A DNA stretch of 64,000 nucleotides from an uncultured Aquimarina sp. (GTDB lineage Bacteria > Bacteroidota > Bacteroidia > Flavobacteriales > Flavobacteriaceae): the NCBI GenBank assembly GCA_947496355.1, contig CANMCO010000001.1:496001-560000 (forward strand), written 5' to 3'. Position numbers and translations under genes: made by a program. Of the stretch, positions 36,280-45,386 are shown one piece after another. The notes under the pieces are model-generated. The model saw only the letters and a program-made list of their open reading frames with translations. It did not search any database and was not told the origin of the DNA. The first letter of the stretch is position 1, and each line of letters begins with the position of its first letter.

Positions 36280-36738
36280 TTAAATTACTCTTTTTATAGA
36301 AATTTCCTTTCCATTAAAACTAAAAGTATCCCCAATGGTTTTACCTAATAGCAACTTACCGATAGGGGTATTTGCAGCAATTGCGAAAAAAGAGGTATTA
36401 TCAATAGATAGTTCACCAATAGAAATACTTAAAAAGTAATTTCCTTGAGTAGTAAAAACCAAACTACCTAAACGGGCATTGTCTGAGGAGGTCGAAATAT
36501 CAATTTTAACTAAAATTTCTTGTAGCTTTTGTACCTCGGCTAGTTGCTGTCCGGCTTTTTCACGTTCTAATTGTAGCATGGCACGACCAGTTTCATGTTT
36601 GTCTCCAGCAGAGCTTTTGGTCTCAGAACTCAAAGATTCCTGAATGTCAGTAATAGTTTGTTGAATACGTTGTAACCTTTGATCAATATTATATTGACAT
36701 TGATCTAGTAGCTTTTGTTTAATATCCATCGGATTCAT
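36280..36738 (-). CDS. GreA/GreB-like elongation factor family protein
   Basis: A 152-aa protein with an N-terminal coiled coil (about 5-80, with the recognisable SSAGDKHETGRAMLQLEREKAGQQL) and a C-terminal FKBP-like fold similar to GreA/GreB (IAANTPIGKLLLGKTIGDTFSFNG). The basic/acidic tip residues needed for RNA cleavage are not evident, so it may regulate RNA polymerase in another way. It overlaps mtgA by 20 nt. Confidence 0.78.
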   Translation of the reverse strand: MNPMDIKQKLLDQCQYNIDQRLQRIQQTITDIQESLSSETKSSAGDKHETGRAMLQLEREKAGQQLAEVQKLQEILVKIDISTSSDNARLGSLVFTTQGNYFLSISIGELSIDNTSFFAIAANTPIGKLLLGKTIGDTFSFNGKEISIKRVI

Positions 36739-37420
36739 ATTGCGTTTTCTTATCGAATACTAAAGTACCATAATTACGCATTTGTATAAAGATCCAGTCT
36801 TTTCTTTTTTGGGTATATTCAGATGGTGGATTGGCCAAAATTTTTCTGGGATTTGGTAAAATGGCTGCAATGGCAGCAGCTTCTTCTTTACTAAGATCAG
36901 TAGCAGATGTATTAAACCAAAATTGTGCTGCGGCTTCGGCTCCATAAATGCCATTACCCATTTCGATACTATTCAAATAGATCTCTAGAATACGTTCTTT
37001 GGTCCATAGTTTTTCGATCAAAAATGTAAAATAAACTTCAAGCCCCTTACGAATCCAGCTACGGTGGGGCCATAAGAATACATTTTTGGCTGTTTGCTGC
37101 GAGATAGTGCTGGCACCACGTAATCTTTTTCCGTTCTTATGTTCTGCTATCGCTTTTTCTATAGCTTCCTGATCAAAACCTTGATGCTCTATAAATCTTT
37201 GATCTTCACTACAAATAACTGCTAATTGTAAATCCTGCGAAATATTGGATAGTGAGACCCAGCGATGTTGGATAGTGTGTTTTTGATTAGATTGTAACTT
37301 GCGAATTGCCATTAAAGGCGTTGCCGGAACATCTATCCACCTATAGCTTAGTACCCAAAGTGGACTAAGCAGTAAAAAAGCCACAAGGCTTTTTAGCATG
37401 AAGTGAATAAATTTTTTCAT
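36719..37420 (-). CDS. mtgA: Monofunctional peptidoglycan glycosyltransferase
   Basis: A 233-aa GT51 enzyme that polymerises lipid II into glycan strands. A membrane anchor (FMLKSLVAFLLLSPLWVLSYRW) precedes the catalytic domain with CSEDQRFIEHQGFDQEAI (catalytic Glu in EDQRF), RLRGASTISQQTAKNVFLW and LEIYLNSIEMGNGIYGAEAAA. The start at 37420 (MKKFIHF) is preferred to an upstream one at 37510, which would overlap the oxidoreductase gene. It follows that gene by 14 nt. Confidence 0.92.
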   Translation of the reverse strand: MKKFIHFMLKSLVAFLLLSPLWVLSYRWIDVPATPLMAIRKLQSNQKHTIQHRWVSLSNISQDLQLAVICSEDQRFIEHQGFDQEAIEKAIAEHKNGKRLRGASTISQQTAKNVFLWPHRSWIRKGLEVYFTFLIEKLWTKERILEIYLNSIEMGNGIYGAEAAAQFWFNTSATDLSKEEAAAIAAILPNPRKILANPPSEYTQKRKDWIFIQMRNYGTLVFDKKTQYESDGY

Positions 37421-37434
37421 ATCTAGAGATTGAT

Positions 37435-38547
37435 CTATAGTAGATCTGCCAATTCCGTGCCAACAATGCTTCCGATTGCTACTCCCATTCCTCCAAGGCG
37501 CACACCGCAAAAAACATTGTCAGATATTTGTTTAACAATAGATTTTTTATGACTTCCAACACCCATAATTCCGCTCCAGCGATGTTCAATTTCGAAATTA
37601 GAATCTGGTAAAATTACTTCACGCAAAATTTGATTTAACTTGTGTTGTACCAATTCGGTCTGTGCTAATTCTGTTGTTTCTTCGCTCTTAAAATCAAGGT
37701 TCCTGCCTCCGCCAAACAAAATTCTATTATCGATATTTCTGAAATAATAATATCCTTTGTCCAGATGAAAGGTTCCTTTGATATTCAAACCGTTGATTGG
37801 TTTGGTGATCAAGATCTGTGCACGAGCTGGTTTTACTTGGTTGATTCCTAGTTGTGAGGCAAAACCATTGGTAGCAATAAGTACTTTATTTGTAGAAAAC
37901 GTAAATTGATCTGTTTTTATTTCGACAGTAGTGTTAAGATCATTAATTGCTTGCACTGTGCAATTGTTTAAAATTTTGATACCAGACTCTTGTACTTTGG
38001 AAAGTAAGGCCTCCATCATCTTACCGGTATCTATTTGCCCTTCGAATTGATTTACGATGTATTGTGGTTGAATATTTTTAAAATTGAAGATATTGTGTTC
38101 TTTTGTGAATACACTGTCCTTAAAAATAGGACGAAGCAAATTGTTGATCTGTTCTATTTTTGAAAGACATTCTTGATATAGTGCTGCATCTTCTTGGGTG
38201 AAAAGTTCATACCCCCCATATTGTAAATAATGGATTGCTAGATCGCCAAGGTTTTTTCTTAATAATTGAAGCCCATTAACTCTTTTTTGAACAAGTTGTA
38301 GTACTTCTTCCTTGGTATGTGAATTAAGGTCATCTAATATTTCAGACAAGCTTCCAAAACATGCAAAACCAGCATTTTTAGTACTCGCACCGTTTGGAAG
38401 TATTCCTCGTTCTAGTACAAGTATTTTGGCAGTTGGAAATTTATGTCGCAACCTAAGGGCACAATTAAGTCCTACGATTCCGCTACCTACAATAGTAAAA
38501 TCGATGTTGGATAACCATGTTTTATATTCCCAATAACTAAAATTCAT
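37435..38547 (-). CDS. FAD-dependent oxidoreductase (DAO family)
   Basis: A 370-aa flavoprotein. The dinucleotide loop is FTIVGSGIVGLNCALRLRHKF with GxGxxG, followed by LVLERG, and a C-terminal motif with GIMGVG and GVRLGGMGVAIGS. It belongs to the D-amino acid/glycine oxidase family; the substrate is not clear. It is first in a run with mtgA and the Gre-like gene. Confidence 0.83.
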   Translation of the reverse strand: MNFSYWEYKTWLSNIDFTIVGSGIVGLNCALRLRHKFPTAKILVLERGILPNGASTKNAGFACFGSLSEILDDLNSHTKEEVLQLVQKRVNGLQLLRKNLGDLAIHYLQYGGYELFTQEDAALYQECLSKIEQINNLLRPIFKDSVFTKEHNIFNFKNIQPQYIVNQFEGQIDTGKMMEALLSKVQESGIKILNNCTVQAINDLNTTVEIKTDQFTFSTNKVLIATNGFASQLGINQVKPARAQILITKPINGLNIKGTFHLDKGYYYFRNIDNRILFGGGRNLDFKSEETTELAQTELVQHKLNQILREVILPDSNFEIEHRWSGIMGVGSHKKSIVKQISDNVFCGVRLGGMGVAIGSIVGTELADLL

Positions 38548-38552
38548 AAAAA

Positions 38553-38572
38553 AAGCCCCATTGCTGAGGCTT
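38553..38572 (-). terminator. Hairpin with minus-strand T-run upstream of the oxidoreductase
   Basis: AAGCC / GGCTT with a one-base mismatch and a TTGC loop; on the minus strand TTTTTTT follows. It separates accC from the oxidoreductase gene. Confidence 0.65.
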
Positions 38573-38585
38573 ATATATTTGTTAA

Positions 38586-39935
38586 TTAATCTTCTAGTTC
38601 TGCCATTTCAAAGTCTTCCATAAACTTAGTGGTATAGTTTCCGGATACATAATCCGGATGATCCATTAATTGTCTATGAAAAGGAACGGTAGTTTTTATA
38701 CCTTCTACCACAAACTCATCAAGTGCTCTTTTCATTTTGTTGATTGCCTCTTCACGTGTTTGCGCGGTAGTAATCAATTTAGCAATCATAGAGTCATAAT
38801 TAGGAGGAATGGTATAACCACTATATACATGAGTATCAACTCTTACTCCATGACCTCCTGGAAGGTGTAAGTTGGTAATCTTTCCTGGAGAAGGTCTAAA
38901 ATCTTTATAAGGATCTTCGGCATTAATTCTACACTCTATAGAGTGCAACTGTGGTATATAGTTTTTACCAGAAATTGGCACTCCTGCTGCAACCAGAATT
39001 TGCTCTCTGATCAAATCATAATCCACTACTTGTTCTGTAATAGGATGCTCTACCTGGATACGCGTATTCATTTCCATGAAATAGAAGTTGCGGTGTTTGT
39101 CAACTAGAAATTCAACAGTTCCTGCACCTTCATATTTAATGTATTCGGAAGCTTTAACCGCAGCTTCACCCATTTTTTCTCGCAATTCATCGGTCATGAA
39201 TGGAGAAGGAGTTTCTTCAGTTAATTTTTGATGTCTACGTTGTACAGAACAATCTCTTTCAGATAAATGACATGCTCTACCATTGCTATCACCTACGATT
39301 TGAATTTCGATATGGCGAGGCTCTTCTATAAGCTTTTCCATATACATATCATCATTACCAAAAGCAGCTTTACTTTCTTGTCTGGCAGATTCCCAAGCAT
39401 TTTGGAGATCTTCTTCTTTCCAAACAGCACGCATACCTTTACCACCACCACCGGCACTAGCTTTAAGCATTACGGGGTAACCGGTTTCTTTGGCAACTTT
39501 TAAGCAAGTTTTGAAATCTGGAATGACACCTTCACTTCCTGGCACACAAGGTACACCGGCTTCAATCATAGTAGATTTTGCAGAGGCCTTATCTCCCATT
39601 CTATCTATCATCTCGGGACTGGCGCCAATGAATTTTATTTCATGCTCTTCACATATCTTAGAAAACTTAGCATTTTCAGATAAGAAACCGTATCCAGGGT
39701 GTATAGCATCTGCATTCGTGATTTCTGCCGCTGCTATTATATTAGACATTTTCAAGTATGATTCACTACTTGGTGCAGGTCCTATACAAACTGCTTCATC
39801 TGCAAAACGTACATGCAGACTTTCTGCATCTGCTGTAGAATATACAGCAACCGTTTTTATACCCATTTCTTTGCAGGTTCTGATTACTCTCATAGCAATC
39901 TCACCTCTATTTGCAATTAGAATTTTTTTAAACAT
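38586..39935 (-). CDS. accC: Acetyl-CoA carboxylase, biotin carboxylase subunit
   Basis: A 449-aa cytoplasmic ATP-grasp enzyme that carboxylates biotin on AccB for malonyl-CoA production. The start [33 protein letters not shown], the glycine-rich loop [12 protein letters not shown], and the active-site block [28 protein letters not shown] are all present. It lies 91 nt after accB and is probably cotranscribed with fabH and accB. Confidence 0.96.
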   Translation of the reverse strand: MFKKILIANRGEIAMRVIRTCKEMGIKTVAVYSTADAESLHVRFADEAVCIGPAPSSESYLKMSNIIAAAEITNADAIHPGYGFLSENAKFSKICEEHEIKFIGASPEMIDRMGDKASAKSTMIEAGVPCVPGSEGVIPDFKTCLKVAKETGYPVMLKASAGGGGKGMRAVWKEEDLQNAWESARQESKAAFGNDDMYMEKLIEEPRHIEIQIVGDSNGRACHLSERDCSVQRRHQKLTEETPSPFMTDELREKMGEAAVKASEYIKYEGAGTVEFLVDKHRNFYFMEMNTRIQVEHPITEQVVDYDLIREQILVAAGVPISGKNYIPQLHSIECRINAEDPYKDFRPSPGKITNLHLPGGHGVRVDTHVYSGYTIPPNYDSMIAKLITTAQTREEAINKMKRALDEFVVEGIKTTVPFHRQLMDHPDYVSGNYTTKFMEDFEMAELED

Positions 39936-40026
39936 AACTTTTAAAATTTAAAAATCTCAAATTCCAAGTTCCAGATTCCATATAACATGGATTTTTGGAT
40001 TTGTCTATTGGAATTTTAAAATCGGG

Positions 40027-40524
40027 TTATGATGGGTCTACTAAGAAAAGTGGTTGATCAAATTCTACAGGAGAAGAGTCATCAACTAATACTTTTACAA
40101 TTTTACCAGAAACTTCGCTTTCGATTTCGTTGAAAAGTTTCATTGCTTCTATAATACAAAGCACATCTCCTTCTTTAATAGAATCGCCAACTTCTACAAA
40201 CGTAGGTTTGTCTGGTGACGGTTTCCTATATAAGGTTCCGATTATAGGAGATTTGATAGTTATGTATTTTGAGTTATCATCATCAGAAGAACTTTCTACA
40301 ACTGCTGCAGGAGTTGCTGGAGCAGCAGGTGCTGCTGGAGCAGGTGCTGCCGGTTGAGTAGTAACAGCATTTCCTACGGGGATGTGTTGTACAAATGTTG
40401 TTTCTTTACTGTCTTCTGATCCGGTTTTGATGGTGATTTTAACGTCATCCATCTCTAATTTTACTTCGCTAGCGCCTGATTTGGCAACGAATTTAATCAA
40501 ATTCTGAATTTCTTTTAAATCCAT
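40027..40524 (-). CDS. accB: Acetyl-CoA carboxylase biotin carboxyl carrier protein
   Basis: A 165-aa carrier protein. The N-terminal helix domain (MDLKEIQNLIKFVAKSGASEVKLEMDD) is followed by an Ala/Pro-rich linker (about 60-85) and a biotinyl domain whose lysine is in IIEAMKLFNEIE. The ATG at 40524 is chosen because a longer frame from 40617 overlaps fabH and adds residues foreign to AccB. It lies 28 nt after fabH. Confidence 0.95.
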   Translation of the reverse strand: MDLKEIQNLIKFVAKSGASEVKLEMDDVKITIKTGSEDSKETTFVQHIPVGNAVTTQPAAPAPAAPAAPATPAAVVESSSDDDNSKYITIKSPIIGTLYRKPSPDKPTFVEVGDSIKEGDVLCIIEAMKLFNEIESEVSGKIVKVLVDDSSPVEFDQPLFLVDPS

Positions 40525-40552
40525 AATGTTGGGTATTGTGTGTTTAGTTGTT

Positions 40553-41548
40553 TTAGGAGTTATAAGCCCATTTAAGATAGATAGAGCCCCATGTAAAGCC
40601 TCCACCAAATGAGGCAAATACTATATTGTCTCCTTTTTTGAGTTGTTTTTCGTAATCGTGTAATAATAATGGTAATGTTGCTGAAGTAGTGTTACCATAT
40701 CTTTGGATATTCATGAGAACTTTGTTCTCGTCCAGTTCCATTCTATTTGCGGTAGCATCTATAATTCGTTTATTGGCTTGATGTGCAATGAGCCAATCAA
40801 CATCATCTCCAGACAAATTGTTGCGTTCCATGATTTTTGAACTTGCATCTGCCATATTGGAAACCGCATATTTAAATACTGTTTTTCCATCCTGTTGTAC
40901 AAAATGCTGTTTGTTTGCAACAGTTTCTTCAGATGGAGGTAATATAGATCCCCCAGCTTCAATTTTTAAGAACTCTCTTCCTATACCATCGGTGCGCAAA
41001 TATTCATCTTGCAATCCGTAACCTTCGTTATTGGGTTCAAAAAGTACGGCTCCACCACCATCACCAAATATGATGCAGGTAGCTCTATCGGTATAGTCTA
41101 TTATAGATGACATCTTATCTGCTCCTATAAGTAGTATTTTTTTATACCTACCAGATTCTATATAGCTTGATGCGGTTGACATTCCATATAAAAAACTAGA
41201 GCATGCAGCTTGCAGATCATAAGAAAAGGCATTAACGGCCCCTATTTTTGATGCTGTATATGCGGCTGTGGCTGCTACAGGAAGATCGGGAGTTGCGGTA
41301 GCAAAAATTACCATATCAATCTCTTTTGGATCAAGATTTTTTTTGGCAATTAAATCTTCTGCGGCTTTAATACCTAAGAAAGAACTTCCTTTGTCTTTAT
41401 CTTTTAATAACCTACGTTCTTTAATACCTGTACGACTGGTAATCCATTCGTCGTTTGTGTCAACCATAGTTTCTAAAATCTTATTGGTTAACACGTAGTC
41501 TGGCACATATGCGCCAACAGCTGTAATAGCGGCTGTGATTTTACTCAT
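40553..41548 (-). CDS. fabH: Beta-ketoacyl-ACP synthase III
   Basis: A 331-aa enzyme that starts fatty acid synthesis by condensing acetyl-CoA (or branched acyl-CoA) with malonyl-ACP. Catalytic residues appear intact: Cys in LQAACSSFLYGM, His in LIAHQANKRI and Asn in RYGNTTSATLPLLL. It heads the group fabH-accB-accC; plsX, often next to rpmF and fabH elsewhere, is not here. Confidence 0.96.
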   Translation of the reverse strand: MSKITAAITAVGAYVPDYVLTNKILETMVDTNDEWITSRTGIKERRLLKDKDKGSSFLGIKAAEDLIAKKNLDPKEIDMVIFATATPDLPVAATAAYTASKIGAVNAFSYDLQAACSSFLYGMSTASSYIESGRYKKILLIGADKMSSIIDYTDRATCIIFGDGGGAVLFEPNNEGYGLQDEYLRTDGIGREFLKIEAGGSILPPSEETVANKQHFVQQDGKTVFKYAVSNMADASSKIMERNNLSGDDVDWLIAHQANKRIIDATANRMELDENKVLMNIQRYGNTTSATLPLLLHDYEKQLKKGDNIVFASFGGGFTWGSIYLKWAYNS

Positions 41549-41676
41549 ATCTTAGTTTTAGTTTCACGTACTATTGCGCAAAAAGTGCCTAAAAAGTCGT
41601 TGAAATTACTAAATTATATACAAATATGGCGCAAAATAACGGGATTTTGACACATATTCAACTAAAAACAAAAAAA

Positions 41677-41694
41677 CTCTCACATTTGTGAGAG
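41677..41694 (-). terminator. Terminator after rpmF
   Basis: CTCTCACA / TGTGAGAG with a two-base loop, followed on the minus strand by TTTTTTT. It lies about 27 nt past the rpmF stop codon and separates rpmF from fabH. Confidence 0.85.
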
Positions 41695-41720
41695 CTTTAT
41701 ATAAAATTTTAACAGTGCGC

Positions 41721-41918
41721 TTATGCCACTTCTTCTTCTGTGTTATCGATAACAATTTGACCACGGTAGTATAATTTACCTTCGTGCCAGTGCGCTCTGT
41801 GGTACAAATGCGCTTCTCCTGTAGTAGGATCTGTAGCGATCTGTGGTACAGTAGCTTTGTAATGTGTTCTTCTTTTATCTCTTCTTGTTCTCGATATCTT
41901 TCTCTTAGGATGTGCCAT
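41721..41918 (-). CDS. rpmF: 50S ribosomal protein L32
   Basis: A 65-aa basic ribosomal protein with the L32 start [21 protein letters not shown]. The four zinc cysteines of some L32 proteins are absent (C-minus form; [12 protein letters not shown] occupies the region). It follows the YceD-family gene by 9 nt and forms the usual yceD-rpmF pair. Confidence 0.96.
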   Translation of the reverse strand: MAHPKRKISRTRRDKRRTHYKATVPQIATDPTTGEAHLYHRAHWHEGKLYYRGQIVIDNTEEEVA

Positions 41919-41927
41919 TGCTAGATA

Positions 41928-42467
41928 TTATTTATCGTTTAGTAAATTTTTTAATTTGTCCCAACGAGGATCTGTTTCCTCGTTATTATTTTCAATTGTT
42001 TTTTCTTTTGGACTTAGCTCGTCTAACTTTTCAAGTATTTCTGATTCTAATGTTCCGTCTTCTACTCCTGGGTGAACTCTTTTTGAAGGTACGCCCAGTA
42101 CAATTAATTCATAAATATATTGCTGAATGTTAACTTCATATTCTCCATGCGGGAGTATGAGAAGCTCTTCATTTTCATTATTATATTCATCTCCAAACTT
42201 AACTACCAAAAAGAATTCATTTTCTATAGGTAAGTCAAAAGGTTCGTTAGTAAGATCACAATTAACATTAACAGTTCCGGTTCCTTTAAACTGAAGTTCT
42301 AACATTGTTGCTTTCTTGTCAAACTCCAGATCAACTTTTACTGCAGATGCATTAAATTCGTCATACTCAAAATGCTCAAAGAACGTATTGTCAATCTGAT
42401 ACTCAAACTGGTGTAATCCTTGCTTTAGCCCAACAAAAGGAATAGTATACTCTTTAAGTTGTATCAT
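41928..42467 (-). CDS. YceD/DUF177 family protein
   Basis: A 179-aa protein of the YceD family, which is linked to rpmF in most bacteria; plant and bacterial members are connected to 23S rRNA or large-subunit maturation. VNCDLTNEPFDLPIENEFFLVVKFGDE is the recognisable core. The C-terminus ends in the common PRWDKLKNLLNDK. It is cotranscribed with rpmF. Confidence 0.88.
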   Translation of the reverse strand: MIQLKEYTIPFVGLKQGLHQFEYQIDNTFFEHFEYDEFNASAVKVDLEFDKKATMLELQFKGTGTVNVNCDLTNEPFDLPIENEFFLVVKFGDEYNNENEELLILPHGEYEVNIQQYIYELIVLGVPSKRVHPGVEDGTLESEILEKLDELSPKEKTIENNNEETDPRWDKLKNLLNDK

Positions 42468-42622
42468 TTCATCATCAGTTTCAGGTGCCTACCAATTTGG
42501 TAAAGGCGGGTGCAAAGATAATAAAAATTCGTTATGAAAGCCTTTTTGTAAACAAAATTATATCAGAATGTTAGTCTTTTATTTTTTGAGCGAATAAGTC
42601 TCGCAGTTTTTAAATGAGTGAC

Positions 42623-43690
42623 TCATTCACTTTTGTATTTATTCTGTGGTTTACGAGGTTGTTTTTTTAATGGGTTTTTGGTCAAATCAGCATATTCATT
42701 CCTATTTCTGAAAATCTTCAAAGCTGCAAAAACGGCTTCTTCGAAGGAGCTATAATCTGCTTGATTTTTTCCGGCAATCTCAAAAGCGGTTCCATGATCG
42801 GGAGATGTACGCACTTTACTAAGTCCAGCTGTATAATTTACTCCTTTTCCAAACGATAATGTTTTAAAAGGAATCAATCCTTGATCATGATATGAAGCTA
42901 CAATTGCGTCAAAGCTTTTGTAATTATTTGATCCAAAAAAACTATCAGCCGCATAAGGGCCGTATACCAGTTTTCCGGAGTCATTAATTTTCTTGATTGT
43001 AGGTTTTAATATCTCCTCATCTTCTTTGCCAATAACACCATTGTCTCCGCTATGTGGATTAATACCTAGTACTGCAATTTTTGGTTTTGATACGCCAAAA
43101 TCTTGTTTTAGGGAGTTATATATTGTGTTTACCTTTTCCTCTATCAACTCTGGTGTAATGGCATCTGCAATATCCTTTACAGCCACATGGTCTGTAAGTA
43201 ATCCCACCTTCAGCTCATCCGTAATCATAAACATTAGACTATTTCCTTCAAGTTCCTGATCCAGGTAATCTGTATGACCGGGAAATTTAAATTCTTCAGA
43301 CTGAATACTATGTTTATTAATAGGAGCGGTTACAAGTACATCTATCTCATCATTTTTTAGAGCCGTAGTAGCCGCTTTAAGGGATTTGATCGCATAGCTT
43401 CCGACTTTTTCATTTTCTGTTCCAAAATTGATATCTACGGCTTCTTTCCATACATTGAGTACGTTTATTTTACCATCTAGAATCTGGGAGCATTTGTCAA
43501 TACCATGCAAATTAGAATTAATTTCGTACTGTTTTTTTAAGAAAGATATAATTTTTACAGATGCAAAAATCACTGGTGTACAGAAATCCAGCATTCGAGA
43601 ATCTTCAAAAGTCTTAAGGACAACTTCACTTCCGATACCATTAAGATCACCTATAGAAATCCCTAATCTTATTTTTTCTTCTTTCTTCAT
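42623..43690 (-). CDS. pdxA: 4-hydroxythreonine-4-phosphate dehydrogenase
   Basis: A 355-aa enzyme of vitamin B6 synthesis that oxidises 4-phosphohydroxythreonine with NAD. Zinc ligands are in KFPGHTDYLDQEL, ASYHDQGLIPFK (His, Asp) and RTSPDHGTAFEIAGK. The start is SIGDLNGIGSEVVLKTF. A basic C-terminal tail (KKQPRKPQNKYKSE) extends the usual length by about 15 residues. The palindrome ATGAGT-G-ACTCAT covers the stop codon (42614-42626). Confidence 0.94.
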   Translation of the reverse strand: MKKEEKIRLGISIGDLNGIGSEVVLKTFEDSRMLDFCTPVIFASVKIISFLKKQYEINSNLHGIDKCSQILDGKINVLNVWKEAVDINFGTENEKVGSYAIKSLKAATTALKNDEIDVLVTAPINKHSIQSEEFKFPGHTDYLDQELEGNSLMFMITDELKVGLLTDHVAVKDIADAITPELIEEKVNTIYNSLKQDFGVSKPKIAVLGINPHSGDNGVIGKEDEEILKPTIKKINDSGKLVYGPYAADSFFGSNNYKSFDAIVASYHDQGLIPFKTLSFGKGVNYTAGLSKVRTSPDHGTAFEIAGKNQADYSSFEEAVFAALKIFRNRNEYADLTKNPLKKQPRKPQNKYKSE

Positions 43691-43797
43691 TTATTATGCT
43701 TCTTTATGATTAAACTCAAAAAGAGTTCAGTATTTTTGAAATCTAAAATCAGACTTCAAGCTTCGAGGTCACAAATTTAACTAAATAATTTGCATTT

Positions 43798-44385
43798 ATG
43801 TTTACCGGAATCATCGAAGAATTAGGAACTATAACATCTTTAAAAACAGATAAAGAGAATCTGGATATTACTGTACGCGCAAATTTTACTTCAGAGTTAA
43901 AAATTGACCAAAGTGTGGCTCATAATGGCGTTTGTCTTACCGTAGTTTCTATTGAAGACGATATGTATACCGTAACTGCTATTAAAGAGACATTAGAAAA
44001 GACCAATCTTAAGGATCTTGCTGCTGGCGATGTTGTTAATTTAGAGCGTGGTATGAGATTAGGGGATCGTCTGGATGGACATATTGTGCAAGGTCATGTA
44101 GATCAAATTGCCACCTGTACTAATGTTTCTGAAGCAGATGGAAGCTGGTATTTTACCTTTGGTTATGACCCGAGTTTAAGCAACATTACGATTGAAAAAG
44201 GTTCAATTACGGTTAACGGAGTAAGTTTAACGGTAGTTAACTCTAAAAGCGATGAGTTTAGCGTAGCTATTATTCCGTTTACTTATGAACACACCAATTT
44301 TAGTACCTTCAAAAAAGGAACTGTGGTTAACCTAGAGTTTGATGTTATTGGTAAATATGTAAAAAGAATTACCCAGTTAGGGTAG
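43798..44385 (+). CDS. ribE: Riboflavin synthase, alpha subunit
   Basis: A 195-aa enzyme that dismutates two lumazine molecules into riboflavin. Two homologous beta-barrel domains are visible: MFTGIIEELGTITSLK ... VAHNGVCLTV, then HIVQGHVDQIATC ... ITVNGVSLTVV. The C-terminal trimerisation helix ends the protein. It stands alone between pdxA (divergent) and a convergent small ORF. Confidence 0.95.
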   Translation: MFTGIIEELGTITSLKTDKENLDITVRANFTSELKIDQSVAHNGVCLTVVSIEDDMYTVTAIKETLEKTNLKDLAAGDVVNLERGMRLGDRLDGHIVQGHVDQIATCTNVSEADGSWYFTFGYDPSLSNITIEKGSITVNGVSLTVVNSKSDEFSVAIIPFTYEHTNFSTFKKGTVVNLEFDVIGKYVKRITQLG

Positions 44386-44390
44386 AAAAG

Positions 44391-44423
44391 GAAGTAGAAT
44401 GGTAATTAAACCAATTCTACTTC
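44391..44423. terminator. Hairpin terminator after ribE
   Basis: GAAGTAGAAT.GGT pairs with ACC.A.ATTCTACTTC (one bulged A) around a short loop. No long T-run follows on the plus strand. It overlaps the 3' end of a small minus-strand ORF. Confidence 0.6.
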
Positions 44424-44561
44424 GTTAAATTTAAAAAGTGATACTCTATTTCTTTCAATCTTTAAGAGTACTCCGCCCAAATCACTCAAAGTAGAGCAAG
44501 ATTGGAAGTCAAGTATTTTCCCAAAATATTGACTTTTTGCATCAATTACTTTATACTGCAT
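44406..44561 (-). CDS. Small hypothetical protein, 51 aa
   Basis: An ORF reading MQYKVIDAKSQYFGKILDFQ and on to SCSTLSDLGGVLLKIERNRV and SLFKFNEVELV. It has alternating hydrophobic pattern typical of a small beta-rich fold rather than a shadow frame, and nothing longer covers the region. I do not recognise a family. Its stop codon sits in the loop of the ribE hairpin. Confidence 0.4.
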   Translation of the reverse strand: MQYKVIDAKSQYFGKILDFQSCSTLSDLGGVLLKIERNRVSLFKFNEVELV

Positions 44562-44822
44562 AATTTACGATTTGATTTGTATTTCCCATTTCTTCGTTCT
44601 GATAGTTCTTTCCCCAAAAAACATACCACAAACGTATCAAATACTTAAAAGTAAATTTAATGGACATACTTTTTCTTTGAAAATAAACTTATTAGGTTTT
44701 ATTAACAACATCAACCGGGGTATTCAAGTAAATTACTGAAATACAGATAGTTGTTTGCTTTTTACTTGTATAATGCAGAGATTTTTTTAGTGGTATTGTC
44801 ATTAAAAACACAGATATATTTT
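44562..44822. other. Gene-less stretch upstream of the twin-palindrome promoter
   Basis: I see no coding frame, RNA or repeat of substance in this A/T-rich stretch. It lies between the 51-aa ORF and the promoter of the histidine-rich protein. Confidence 0.4.
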
Positions 44823-44867
44823 TTGGAATAATTCCAAATTTTGTATCTTTGTTATGGAATAATTCCA
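44823..44867 (+). promoter_or_regulatory. Promoter with twin 7-1-7 palindromes (Fur-family-like operators)
   Basis: TTGGAAT-A-ATTCCAA (44823-44837) and TGGAAT-A-ATTCCA (44855-44867) have centres 31 bp apart, close to three helical turns. Between them lies a -7 box TATCTTTG (44844-44851); TTG at 44823-44825 could be the -33 box at 18-nt spacing. The core AAT-n-ATT in a 7-1-7 layout is shared by Fur, PerR and Zur boxes (established for Bacillus). A repressor bound at both sites would block the promoter (inference). Confidence 0.6.
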
Positions 44868-44980
44868 AATTTATCGATATTTTGATTCACTGAAAATTTT
44901 AAGACTTTTTCACCTTTTTTAAGTTAATTTTTTAAAGTCTTGGCATACGTTTTGCAAAAATATAGCTAACCTCAAATCGT

Positions 44981-45364
44981 ATGACTATGATGACACAAGT
45001 ACCTAATGCAAATGATTTTTATGTTATGAGTGGTATAAATTATGAAATACAGAATAGGAAACTACAATTATATAAGCACACCTTTGATTATAACTTTTGT
45101 AAGCGAAAGTATAATGAGTATGCGCGAATGAAGTTGGAGGAGTTTCGTAAATGTTTAGAAGATCCTGAAAAAGTGGGGGAAATCGGTCATTTATGTTGTT
45201 TTATTTTGTGGGTCAAAAACAAAGAAAAGCATGAATACAGGGATAGTTTAGGAGACTACGGCCTTATTCATTTACTCTTTCATTGTTTAGAGCATAAACA
45301 TCATGCAGAGATTCATGCAGAATATATTCACATGTTATTTAAGGAAGATATTAAGTTGGTTTAA
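44981..45364 (+). CDS. Histidine-rich hypothetical protein under the twin-palindrome promoter
   Basis: A 127-aa soluble protein I do not recognise. Residues 96-120 contain seven histidines in a helical pattern (HLLFHCLEHKHHAEIH), and cysteines occur at about 40, 58, 72, 73 and 102. This composition suits metal or haem binding, which fits the Fur-like operators about 115 nt upstream. Two more ATGs follow the first within four codons; the start is not certain. It converges on the secretion operon with a 22-nt gap. Confidence 0.7.
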   Translation: MTMMTQVPNANDFYVMSGINYEIQNRKLQLYKHTFDYNFCKRKYNEYARMKLEEFRKCLEDPEKVGEIGHLCCFILWVKNKEKHEYRDSLGDYGLIHLLFHCLEHKHHAEIHAEYIHMLFKEDIKLV

Positions 45365-45386
45365 GGTATCAAGAAGTTTTAGTATA

